64,000 bases of DNA from positions 3,658,001 through 3,722,000 of the forward strand of contig CM066291.1 in NCBI GenBank assembly GCA_033816765.1. Direction: 5' to 3'. This stretch comes from Nothopassalora personata (lineage: Eukaryota; Ascomycota; Dothideomycetes; Mycosphaerellales; Mycosphaerellaceae). Both the position numbers and the translations under genes were made by a program. This document shows positions 20,005 through 29,699 of this stretch, one piece after another (the first letter of the stretch is position 1; every line of letters starts with the position of its first letter). The notes under the pieces were generated by a model. The model did no database searches, was not told the DNA's origin, and worked only from the letters and a program-made list of their open reading frames with translations.

Positions 20005-21957
20005 ATGGAAGGGGTCTATAGGGATTCTATCCCTTATAAGGGGATAGAGGAATCGGAGGAAGGGGAAACACCTAAATCTAGTAAGGAAGGGAGAAGCGGA
20101 ACTAGCGCCGCTAAATTGGGTATAGGTATAGGAACGAATAGCACAATTGGAATAGATACTATAACTGCCCTCTTTAGACGATTAGTAGTAGCAATAGAAA
20201 ACGCTAGCTCTCGCTTTCCACCTCTAGGAGGTGCTAAGAATCCGTTCTTTAATAGCACTAATGCTACTAAGTTCTAGGAGCGGTTTAGCGACCTAATAGA
20301 CTAGTATCCGCCTCGGGCATCTATTAAGAAGGATAATTTCTAGGGCAGGTTTAAGCACAATTGCGAAACTACTATCCGGCGCGTAGTTATGAGGCTGCCT
20401 AGGTGGCTTACTAACAAGGCACGTTTTAGGAGGGCGTTCTTATTAGAGTTCTTAAGGTTTAACGCCTACTCGATGTTAGGGAGTCGGGAATATCTTAAGG
20501 AGATTATTAGGGCGCAGTAAGGTAAGAGGCCTAAAGAACAAGATGTGAAGGAATTCATCCGCCTGTTTGTATCCTTAAGTGATCTAATTGAACCTAAGGA
20601 TTTGGATAATAGCTCCCGGAGTCGCCTCCTCCTTTAGGGATTACTAGAGGGAGTCGCGAAAGCGGTCTACAAGGCTTACGGGCTTTACCTAAAGCAACCT
20701 AAGAAGTTTAGGGACTTTTAGAGGATCCTCGATAAAGCTGCTAGCATCGTAGATAGTAAGGAGGGATAGAAAGCTATATATATAAATTTCCCTCTTACTT
20801 TACCTTAGCTACACCGCTTAGTCGTAAAGTAAATACCGCGCCTTAAGCCTAAGATTAACACGCTTAAGAAGGCCACTTCTAGGACTGTTATTAATGATGA
20901 CCTTATCTAGAAGGTAGCTAAAATAAGCATACGTATATACTAGCGCGGTCGCGTCGCGGACGCGGGTACCTTCTACCCGAGCGAGAATTAACGCTCTATG
21001 TAACCGGAGAGGCACGACCTAGACACTAAACTGTAGGTTTACGTAATGTAGCGTCCCCTATTGTAGAATCGCGAATAGTCTAAAGCGATAGATGGTTGTT
21101 ACTATAACTATAGTAGTTCGAAGCACTAGGCTAGTAACTATAGGGCGATAAGGTCCTTAATATCTCGGGGCTACGTACACCTCGCCCCGAACAACTAGTA
21201 GTATCTAGGGAAAGAAGGCGATCCGCGTCCCACTAAGTTTAACTTTCGGAGGGACTACAGTAAACCGAAACTGCTCTATATGCTCCCTCTACTCGAAGAA
21301 TATTATAGGCCGATCGAGTTTAATAACTAGTATAAGATTTCTGCACTACGTAAGCAATAGATAGGTAGGGACTACACTAGGGTAATAAAGGTTACGCCTC
21401 CTAATTATTCTAAGCCCCCTCCTAACTTCAGGCATTTAATAGAGTATAGCCCTTAGGACGCACGGTCTAGCTAAATAGAGAAGGCTACTAGTACATATTA
21501 GGTCTCATTCGGAGAAAGTAAAGTGGAGTAGGCGGTCGACTTAGGCGAGCTTAACGAGGTATCTACCTATCCTATACAGTCTAACAAAGTGAAAGGGAAG
21601 GCACCCGTAGGTATTCTAAAGAATCTGCACCCGAGGACCCGGTCCTTAGCCTAGGATCTACGAGCCCGAGCTAAGGCTACTAAGAAAGTTCGCCTACAAT
21701 TAGAACAGGAGATCCGGTAAGCTAAGATTAACTAGTAGGAGGTTGAAATGATTAATGAAGTTAGTGCTTAAATAAGCGAAACTCAATTATTAGCTAAATC
21801 CGGGGTAACCCTAGGAAGGGGAAATGATGCCTAAGTAAATAGATTAGGGAACGATGCTAATAAAGGACTGCCTAAGGATATACCTGTTAGTCCCGTAAAC
21901 GCCCCCTTCGCATAAAGGAAGCGTATACAGAATGCTAAGACTATAAGGATTGATAAC

Positions 21958-22305
21958 TGTTACGGAACAGTGTTATCGGTGCAAATGGTTGGACAACGGA
22001 GCAGGAAACCAGACGAAGCTGCAGACATGGATGCCTGGGGAGTCACGTGACAGAGCGATCAGGACTGATCGGTCCTGATCACTCTTGATCAGTTGATCAG
22101 ACTCGCTCAGGGCAGAGCAGGACAGATCACGCCAAGACATGGCACTATATAGACGACGCTTCTTTACGAGTAGATAGGAGCCTCGTGCTCAACTCATTTT
22201 AAGTATACACCATATACTGTTTGGAACCACTACCTTCATAACTGATTGAGACATCCCTGCAAAGATCCAAGCCCGAGTTGTGATAACGTACAGCGGTTCC
22301 TAACA
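21958..22305 (+). repeat. 5' LTR of element C
   Basis: 348 bp, TGTTACGGAACAG...GTTCCTAACA, identical to the 3' LTR line by line. Contains TCACGTGA (22043-22050), an inverted repeat GATCAGGAC/GTCCTGATC (22057-22065, 22072-22080) followed by further TGATCA motifs, and a TATATA box (22146-22151). Confidence 0.97.
22146..22151 (+). promoter_or_regulatory. Candidate TATA box in element C LTR
   Basis: TATATA in context GCACTATATAGACG, about 155 bp from the LTR 3' end, a plausible Pol II promoter for the element transcript. The same context occurs in reverse in the solo LTR at 37897-38267 (near 38050). Confidence 0.55.
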
Positions 22306-22337
22306 ACTTTGAGCACCACCACCAGGGCCCTTTGCAT

Positions 22338-23330
22338 ATGTCTGGGAGAGACGCTACCCGGAGTCCGTCACGACAACAGCCACAGTCAACTGGCATCACG
22401 GAACGAATGAGCGAAATGTCGATTACAGGAAGCAGCAAGAACAACAACACTCCTATGGGTATGCTGAACCCATTGGACCACCACCGTGCACCTAAGGTGT
22501 CTACGCCGGAGACGTTCGACGGGACCAAGGACAAACTGGAGGCTTTTCAACTGCAGGTTCAGTTGTACCTTCACTTCAACGCACACCAGTTTCAAGGCGA
22601 GGCTTCTAAAGTCTTGTACGCCGCATCCTTCCTACGAGGAAAAGCAGCTAGAGGATTCCGACCATACCTCAAGGACTGGCTACACAACCAGGGCGAGGGA
22701 GAAACACCGAAAACGGAAACTCGAAAAATTTTCCACGACTACGACGAGTTTGAGACGAAACTCGATGATCTATACGGGATACCAAATGAGGAGGTATACG
22801 CCGACCGACATATCCGACAACTTCGACAGACTACTTCTGTAGCGCTGTACGCCTCAGAATTCCAAGGATATGCCGCCGACCTGGAATGGAACGACGCAGC
22901 TTTGCGATCGCAGTTCTACCTCGGGCTGAAAGACAACGTCAAAGCCGAACTATCCCGAAACGCCAGCGTCGTTACGCTAGGGGCGATGATCAAGGCAGCA
23001 AAGGAGATCGACGAAAGGCTCCAGGAGTTGAGGTACGACCGACACGTACAGCCTGGATACCAGAGACCCGCCGCGGGCGGAAGAGGGGGCTTCAAGGCCA
23101 GAAGTCAGGACCCTAATGGTTACGGAGACCCAATGGAATTGGACGTAACGGAACGTAGGACAGGAAGGGGGCTGAAGAGCAAAGGTTCCACCTGCTACGT
23201 ATGTGGCGAGCAAGGCCATTTTGCAAGGAACTGCAAGAAAAAGAACATGGTTAGCCGCGAGTTCAACGCAATGATTCGCGAAGAGAATACATACCAGGAA
23301 TGCGAGAACTTCTTCTCGAAATCTGCCTAG
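22338..23330 (+). CDS. gag: Gag protein of element C
   Basis: 330 aa from the ATG at 22338 (MSGRDATRSPSRQQPQ). A retrotransposon Gag domain spans about residues 55-245 (VSTPETFDGTKDKLEAFQLQ..., ...FYLGLKDNVKAELSR). A Gly/Arg-rich stretch and PMELDVTERR precede the zinc knuckle CYVCGEQGHFARNC (CX2CX4HX4C, near residue 290). The protein ends shortly after the knuckle at TAG, before any protease. It should assemble particles and bind element RNA. It is homologous to the RIP-mutated gags of B, D, F and G. An intact, uninterrupted frame. Confidence 0.93.
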   Translation: MSGRDATRSPSRQQPQSTGITERMSEMSITGSSKNNNTPMGMLNPLDHHRAPKVSTPETFDGTKDKLEAFQLQVQLYLHFNAHQFQGEASKVLYAASFLRGKAARGFRPYLKDWLHNQGEGETPKTETRKIFHDYDEFETKLDDLYGIPNEEVYADRHIRQLRQTTSVALYASEFQGYAADLEWNDAALRSQFYLGLKDNVKAELSRNASVVTLGAMIKAAKEIDERLQELRYDRHVQPGYQRPAAGGRGGFKARSQDPNGYGDPMELDVTERRTGRGLKSKGSTCYVCGEQGHFARNCKKKNMVSREFNAMIREENTYQECENFFSKSA

Positions 23331-23405
23331 CAGAAACAACCTGAGGACAGCAAGGCATCAAACAGCGGCTTCTTGATTTGATGACCTAGGGAAAAGAAGT
23401 CAACA

Positions 23406-23978
23406 CTACGACACGGCCACAACGAACAAGAATACCCACGATGGGAGGACACCACTGGGGGTTTCTAGGAAACCAGCGGGAAGGGAGTCCCAATCGAAAG
23501 TATCCAACCACTGCAGGGACTTGGTCGACAAGGGCTCGAGGGGAAGATCGGGATCGGACCGGAGAATGGCGGATTGCTCCGAGCGCCAGGTCTGCTGATC
23601 CTCCAGAAACAACTCTTCCTGGAGGCACGTCGCCTTCTTCGAAGCGCGCTCTTCGGCAAGCTTCAGAGTGCGACGGAGACGCGAGATCTTGGAAAGAAGA
23701 GCGCTCAACTCCTCTTGTTTCTTGTCCAGAGCGTCGAGGGAGTTCTCAAGGTCTCTCGAGACCTGCTCCCTGGTGCGGTCAAGCGAAGACCACGACGCAT
23801 TCACACACTTGCGACCCTGGGAAATGCAGTTGGAACAGCGGGCGGAACGAGATTCGTCTGGAAGCATGATGCAACAAAGGCCGCGACTATTACAGTAGTC
23901 GCAGGGGGATTCGGCGGGAAGACCAGACCGGGAAATTTCGTCCAGAACGCGCTTGCGACGGTCAGTCGAGGACGGCAT
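23406..23978 (-). CDS. Antisense Zn2Cys6-like coiled-coil protein of element C
   Basis: 190 aa on the strand opposite gag. I chose the ATG at 23978-23976 (MPSSTDRRKRVLDEI); the frame continues upstream only through non-ATG codons. The cluster CDYC...CC...C..C...C fits CX2CX6CX11CX2CX6C, the spacing of fungal binuclear Zn2Cys6 DNA-binding domains. It is followed by a Glu/Lys/Leu coiled coil (about residues 70-125) and an acidic/aromatic tail. The start lies 79 bp from the 3' LTR. Equivalent ORFs occupy the same place in A/G, B and D. Function unknown; candidate roles are DNA or RNA binding, or regulation of the element or host. The ORF is certain, the zinc-cluster reading likely, the role open. 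Confidence 0.85.
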   Translation of the reverse strand: MPSSTDRRKRVLDEISRSGLPAESPCDYCNSRGLCCIMLPDESRSARCSNCISQGRKCVNASWSSLDRTREQVSRDLENSLDALDKKQEELSALLSKISRLRRTLKLAEERASKKATCLQEELFLEDQQTWRSEQSAILRSDPDLPLEPLSTKSLQWLDTFDWDSLPAGFLETPSGVLPSWVFLFVVAVS

Positions 23979-24009
23979 CGTTAGCAAGAGAAGGAAAGGA
24001 CTCACAAGT

Positions 24010-24017
24010 CTTTATAA
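24010..24017 (-). promoter_or_regulatory. Candidate TATA box for the antisense ORF of element C
   Basis: The minus strand reads ATTTTATAAAG, placing TATAAA about 33-40 bp upstream of the antisense ATG. Its position between ORF and LTR fits antisense transcription starting at the 3' end of the element; the leader would be very short. Confidence 0.3.
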
Positions 24018-24044
24018 AATGGATTGTTGGGGACAACAATGCTG

Positions 24045-24057
24045 AAGGGGGGGATTA
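24045..24057 (+). other. Polypurine tract of element C
   Basis: AAGGGGGGGA followed by TTA immediately before the 3' LTR. Confidence 0.8.
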
Positions 24058-24405
24058 TGTTACGGAACAGTGTTATCGGTGCAAATGGTTGGACAACGGA
24101 GCAGGAAACCAGACGAAGCTGCAGACATGGATGCCTGGGGAGTCACGTGACAGAGCGATCAGGACTGATCGGTCCTGATCACTCTTGATCAGTTGATCAG
24201 ACTCGCTCAGGGCAGAGCAGGACAGATCACGCCAAGACATGGCACTATATAGACGACGCTTCTTTACGAGTAGATAGGAGCCTCGTGCTCAACTCATTTT
24301 AAGTATACACCATATACTGTTTGGAACCACTACCTTCATAACTGATTGAGACATCCCTGCAAAGATCCAAGCCCGAGTTGTGATAACGTACAGCGGTTCC
24401 TAACA
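24058..24405 (+). repeat. 3' LTR of element C
   Basis: 348 bp, identical to 21958-22305; followed by the TSD ATAAC. Confidence 0.97.
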
Positions 24406-25376
24406 ATAACTACGTCCGACAATATAGTTTAGCTAGTAATGGCCCGGTTATAAAGGAAGAGGGTATTATCTACTAGATTAATTAGATCCTCTAGACAACG
24501 TTTCCTAATGTGAACGCCTAAGATTAGTTTCGATATAGTCGCTAGTTCGAGGCTACCCTCTTCGGTCGCGTTACTAACACCCCCGCTCTTTAGGAGAAGC
24601 TCGCTATAGTACGACGCCTTATAGGAAAGGACCCTAAGGTTTGCACTAGACAAGTAGTTACCTATAAAGATGAACCTAAGTATAATAAGGAGGTCTTCCG
24701 CGAAGATAGTAAGGCCTAGTATGTCGGAGTGTATTTAACTATGCTTTACTCTAAAGGAGCGGTCCCTACTACTAAGCTCTATAAGGACGTTAAGAAAATC
24801 GGGCTCTCTAGTGTCCTTAATAACTTTACTATAGTTCCTAGTCCTTAGGTAGTAGCGGAGTTCGGGATGAACAAGAACTAGATTAGGTACCTAATTAACG
24901 AGGGTTCCGAGGTAAATATCATCGGCTAGAGGAACGCTTATAGATTTAGGTTACCGGTAATGTCGAGTGCTTAGCTTACCTTTCGAGGTGCTAGAGGGCG
25001 GGCCTAGTTTAAAGGTGTTATAAGCAATTTATATGTTTAGGTATTTAGGGTTCACTACTAAATAGACATGTTTATCTCCTCGGATCTAAACTCACTAATA
25101 ATCCTAGGACGTCCGTAGGCCCGTAAGGTGCGACTTACTACCCGTAACTGCGATAATAGTTTATAGGAGGGGACTGTTACTAGCCGTAAAGGTGAAAGTG
25201 TTATGTTTACTACCCTAGTTAGCTCGGACAGGTGTAAGACCCTTTAAGAACTGTTAAAAGCGTCGGGAAATGGAAGGGTAGGTTAAGTTACGGCGCTTAA
25301 CCTACCGATTTGCTAAAGCCGGATTTAATAAAATTAGTGAGGTTCTCGCACTATCTCGGAAAAACCTCGGACTTTA

Positions 25377-25402
25377 ATTTACCGGTCCCGGGACCGGTAA
25401 AT
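25377..25402. repeat. 26-bp perfect palindrome between gag and pol of element H
   Basis: Two 13-base arms meet at 25389/25390; the core is ACCGGTCCCGGGACCGGT flanked by ATTT and AAAT. Relatives occur in both LTRs (core GGTCCCGGGACC at 19496-19507 and 33944-33955) and at 29232-29257. A 21-bp unit, ACGACACGACGTATCTATAG plus G, is repeated twice in tandem just after it (25431-25472). Confidence 0.9.
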
Positions 25403-25439
25403 AGCTATAGTAAGGAAAACGGATACGACTACGACACGA

Positions 25440-28400
25440 CGTATCTATAGGACGACACGACGTATCTATAGGAACCCGGCAAGGCTCTAACGCCTAGTAA
25501 CCATTTAGCTCACTTATTAGGATTGCTTAGGACTGCTAAAGTAAAGGAACGAGTTACAGAAATTGGAATAGGCGCGTTTAAGGGAGATTCTATTACTAAC
25601 GTTTATTTAGTTTAAGGGGATTGGCCTTCCGAGATCCTAAGGCAATCTGCATTAAATGCTTAGGTACGAAAGTAATAAGTAGGCTAACATGTAGCTAATA
25701 TTAGGATACCGCAGGTCTTCACGATGTATAAGCGTAAGGCGGATAAGAAGAAGCTAGTAGACGCGAGCGTTTACGAACGCCTAGAATCACGAGTTAAGGG
25801 AGATATAGAATGGAAGCGTAGGGCACTATACCTAGAATCTAAGATGCCTAAAGGACAAGGACCGTTCGATAGGAAGTACTTAACTAAGAAATTCTCAAGT
25901 ATTAAGCGAGGTAGCCGAATTACTCTAGAACGACTTACCTTAATTAAGGTTAGTATTAAGCTATTACTAATGGAAAGGGCCTTATTTAATAAGATGCTCT
26001 ACAACCGGGAGGCAGTCCTCGCTTAGGATTTTAGTTACATAAGGCAAATTAGGCACGACGTCGTACTACCTTAGAAGGTTAACACGGTCCCTTATAGGCT
26101 ATAGTAGGCACGCCCTATCCGGTTGCACCTAAGTCTTAGGGCAATCGTTAAGCGCATAATTAGAGCCCGGATTAAGAACAACATCCTAGAATACTTATAA
26201 GGGGCATACTGTAATAGCTAGTTCCTAGTCGTAAAAAAGGTTAATGCCTCTAGAAGCGATGTGCTATATCGGTTAATTAACTTAGCTATGCTCCTAAACG
26301 AGGTTACTATACGCGATGCTAACATTCCACCGGACACGGATAGCTTCTTAGAGGATTTTACCGGTTACCGAGTCGCTTTACTTATGGACCTGTTTTTAGG
26401 TTATAATTAGATCACTTTAGATAAGTCCTACCGGGACTTAATAGCCTTTATAACCCCTCTTAGCCTAGTACGCAACACGACTCTACCTTAAGGGGCTACT
26501 AATTCGGTTACTTAGTTCGTGCGTACGGTAACAAAGATTCTACTTAATTATATCTCGCATCGAGTAAAGCCGTTTCTCGATAACATCGGTATTAAGGGAC
26601 TAACTAAGGACTATAGGAATGCCGAAGTAGAGCCTAGGCTAAGGAGATAGGTCGTTAAGCATATCGTCTCCCTAGATCTAGTTCTTACTAACCTAGAGAG
26701 AGCTAGTACGGTGGTTGCTAGAGGCAAATCCTAATAGTTATATAAAAAGCTTAAGATTGTTAGGTACGTTACTAGCCCGGATAGTCGCTATCCTAACCTA
26801 AAGGTTATATCTAAGATCCTAGACTAGCCTACGCCTACCTATATTAAGGAGGTCCGCACCTATGTAGGGCTATGTATGTACTTCCGGATATAGATCCCCT
26901 AGTTCGTCATTATCGCTCGACTAATGTACAAGCTACTAAAGAAGGACGCCGAGTTCACCTAGATAGAAAATAAGCAGTTCTTAAAAGAAGAGGTTACTAG
27001 GTACCTTATGTAGGCTCTAGCCTTAGTTACCCTCTACTACTTACCTAGTGCTAGGTCCATCTTTGTCTTAGTTAATGCTAGCGGCACTAGATAGGGATGT
27101 ATCGTTTCTTAAGAATTAATAGACAGCACTCGACGGCGTTACCCGGTACGGTATAAGAGTAGAATCTAGAACGCGTTAGAATCTAGATATAATGCTAGTA
27201 AGCGGGAATGCCTTAGGGTCCTTAAGGGGCTTAAGAAGATCTAAAGATATATCACTAGCGTTGATTTTGTCCTTAAGGTTAATGCTAAGACACTTATATA
27301 GTAACTTAACCGGCCGGCTTCGGACCTGCCTAACTCGGCAATAGCCCGGTAGGTCGCATAGATTAGGCTATTCACATTCGAAGTGAAGCACGTTACGGGA
27401 GCTAGGCATACTAGCCTAGATGCCCTGTCTCGTAGGCCCTCTACACCTTAGGAACCTAGGGAAGCTAACGAAGACGAAGTCGACTAGATGATTAATAATA
27501 AGCTATTCGGGTACCCGGAGCCGGTCGACACCTATCTAGTTGAAATCTAGAAAACACGACATCTCGGGGACTAATATTCTAAAAGCTCTTAGTAACTTAC
27601 TTAGGTTATAGAAACTAGGACCCGGCCCGATAGTGTTACCCGTACTAAGTACCGGCGACTAGTAAAGAAGAGCGTCAATTTCTTTATCCGAGACTAATTA
27701 CTATTCTTCTAGAAGCGCCGAGGAGTACCGTCACAACTTGTAATTAACGATAATAAATAAGGCTTAGAAGGAGATCGTTATAGAATGCTATAAAAGACAC
27801 GGTTATCGCACCGCTAAGGTCGTGTATAACCTTATTTCCGATCGATATTACTAGGACGGGTGCTTCGCCGATGTCTCTACGTAAGTTCGAAGTTATGCTC
27901 CTTATAGGTTTCGCGAAGGTAACTAGCGCGCTAGTAAGCTTCACTTATCGAGCCCTTAGGTTATTAGTAAGAAGTAGTACTCGGACCCCGTCTAGGTACA
28001 TAAAAATGGATACCTTATAGTTACGCGCGAAGCACTTAGTAACGAGATCGAGGCTAGAGTAACGAGGGCACCTCCTAGCTCTAAGACGGTTGCTAAGTTT
28101 CTATACGAAGATGTCTTCTATAGGCACGGCTACTATGCTAAAATTGTGCTTAATAACGCTACGGTTTATACGGCTAAGGTTAAGCGGTTACTCGTGGGGC
28201 TTAGTGTTCGGAGGATCCGAATATTACCGTACTATCCGTAGTCTAATGCTCCGGTCGAGGCTAGACACCGTCCGATTCTTGTAGCGTTAGTAAAGCTTAT
28301 AAGGAACACATACCGCGGATAGGAGTAATAGGTACCCGCTGTATTATAGGCCAATAGGACTACGACCTATCGTACTACTAGAATAACGCTAGCTTAGGTC

Positions 28401-29090
28401 CTATATAGCTATCGCACGATTCTACCAATTGAGGTTAAGTACCCGACGTAGGCGAATTACTAATAGGGATCGGTAAGAACGACTAAGGACCTGCTTACTA
28501 TACGTGCGCGTTAACTCTAGGCTCGAGACCTTAGTTTAGAAGAGCTACATGCTCGAAGGAAGCGACTAAGAGAACTTAGTAAGGACTACTTTAATTCTTA
28601 CCGGAATGTTAACTCTATTAGTTTCTAGAAGGGCGACCTTATTATAAGATTCGATAAGCTATATAAGGATAACTTCTTACGTAAGATCGGTTACCGATAG
28701 TAAGGTCCATATCGGGTGTCTAGTGTCTCTAGGAAGTTTAGTACCTATATTCTTAAGGAACTTAATAGTACGCTAATGAAGGGTGTTTAGGCACGAGAAA
28801 ACCTTAAGCTAGTTCTAGAGCTTCGCCCGGATAACATAGGAGTACTAAACTTAGATAATGGGACTGATCTCGTAATAGGGGAGGGAGAAGTCGCTAATAG
28901 CGTCGCTAATAGCGAAGACAGTAGTAATTCGAACGAGATCGAGCACATCGCCGACGAAGATGTGCTACCTATAGGAGTTAATAAAAAGGGATCGTATCCT
29001 AAACCGGAATCTAAGAAGCTACGGGTTAGGCCTTATAACCTTTCTATAGCCGAAATTTCACAGTTTAGTAGGATTGAGGCTAAGAACTAA
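25440..29090 (+). pseudogene. pol: Element H pol: reverse transcriptase, RNase H and integrase, RIP-mutated
   Basis: The translation with many TAG/TAA stops shows RT landmarks: LLMDLFLGYN (about 26385-26415, motif A), a segment through LVRNTTLP and GATNSVT (about 26465-26510), and the catalytic box FLDN at 26573-26584, where the second Asp codon has become Asn (G to A). YLNLKVISKILD-like and TYIKEVRTYVGL sequences follow. RNase H ends in VKHVTGARHTSLDALSRR (about 27385-27440). Integrase remnants run from about 27760 to 28400, then a basic C-terminus to about 29090. The gypsy-type order RT-RH-IN is clear. One open fragment (25724-26026) is merely a less-hit stretch. Confidence 0.78.
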
Positions 29091-29699
29091 TTAGTTAGTA
29101 ATAGCATATAGAGTTTACTTTCCTTAGGCATGTGTTGCATATGCCCTTCAGTTTATTAAGCCGATTCGGTTATCTAGACTTCACTTTATAGGGTATTCTT
29201 ACCTTAGTTAGACCTTAGTTAGTAGAGTTACATTTACTAGTCCCGGGACCGGTAAATCGGATCACGTGACAGCGTAGCATGGCCCTACCGAATACTCACC
29301 TAGGTAGTTACTAGCACTAGTTTTCGGTTACATGTAGGGTTATCGGACCTTTAGTATAACCTTAATAGCACTGCTCTTACCACTTATAAGACCGGTCTCG
29401 GCGCTACTACCTTATAACGGTTATAGGGACATACGCTAAGAGGCATACTTAAGCGTAGCTCTCTACCTACTACTTCCTCTCTTTTTCTTTAAACACTAAT
29501 ACTATTACTAGAGCCACTAACACATCCATCTACTACTATACACATTAGACGGTTCTTTAGCCTCTCTCTCTCTTTACGACCTTAACCTTCTTTAAAGCCC
29601 CTACCCTAACACTAAGCTTTTAAAGCTTACTATTACTCTAGAGTAGCACTACGAGATAGCTAGCTCTTACGATCTTACTAATAGCGAATCCTAGTTATT
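29091..29699 (+). other. Intergenic region of element H between pol and ORF3
   Basis: TA-rich, no long frame. Contains the near-palindrome at 29232-29257 and TCACGTGAC at about 29262-29270. It could hold a promoter for ORF3, but this is inference. Confidence 0.5.
29232..29257. repeat. Imperfect copy of the H palindrome ahead of ORF3
   Basis: Same 26 positions as 25377-25402; the left arm reads CTAG where the palindrome needs CCGG, so two of 13 pairs are lost. Confidence 0.8.

Larger units (their letters stand above)
21958..24405 (+). mobile_element. Element C: small gag-only LTR element with antisense ORF, intact
   Basis: 2448 bp with two identical 348-bp LTRs (21958-22305, 24058-24405) and a perfect 5-bp duplication ATAAC (21953-21957, 24406-24410). 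The interior encodes only gag (+) and a Cys6 coiled-coil protein (-); protease, RT and integrase are absent. A polypurine tract lies before the 3' LTR. Normal composition and identical LTRs indicate very recent insertion into element H. It should depend on a related autonomous element for its enzymes. Confidence 0.95.
20005..25250 (+). pseudogene. gag: Element H gag-protease ORF, RIP-mutated and interrupted by element C
   Basis: The ATG at 20005 opens 90 codons (MEGVYRDSIPYKG...). Beyond the first TAG the same frame continues to 21952, with stops mostly at TAG, and resumes after element C at 24411. It includes LLEGVAKAVYKAYGLYL-type helical Gag sequence and a Lys/Arg-rich tail. The part after C has a retropepsin-like segment LINEGSEVNII (about 24890-24920) and IDMFISSDLNSLIILGRP (about 25055-25120), the usual protease C-terminal ILGRP-type box. 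No zinc knuckle was identified with confidence. Confidence 0.65.
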
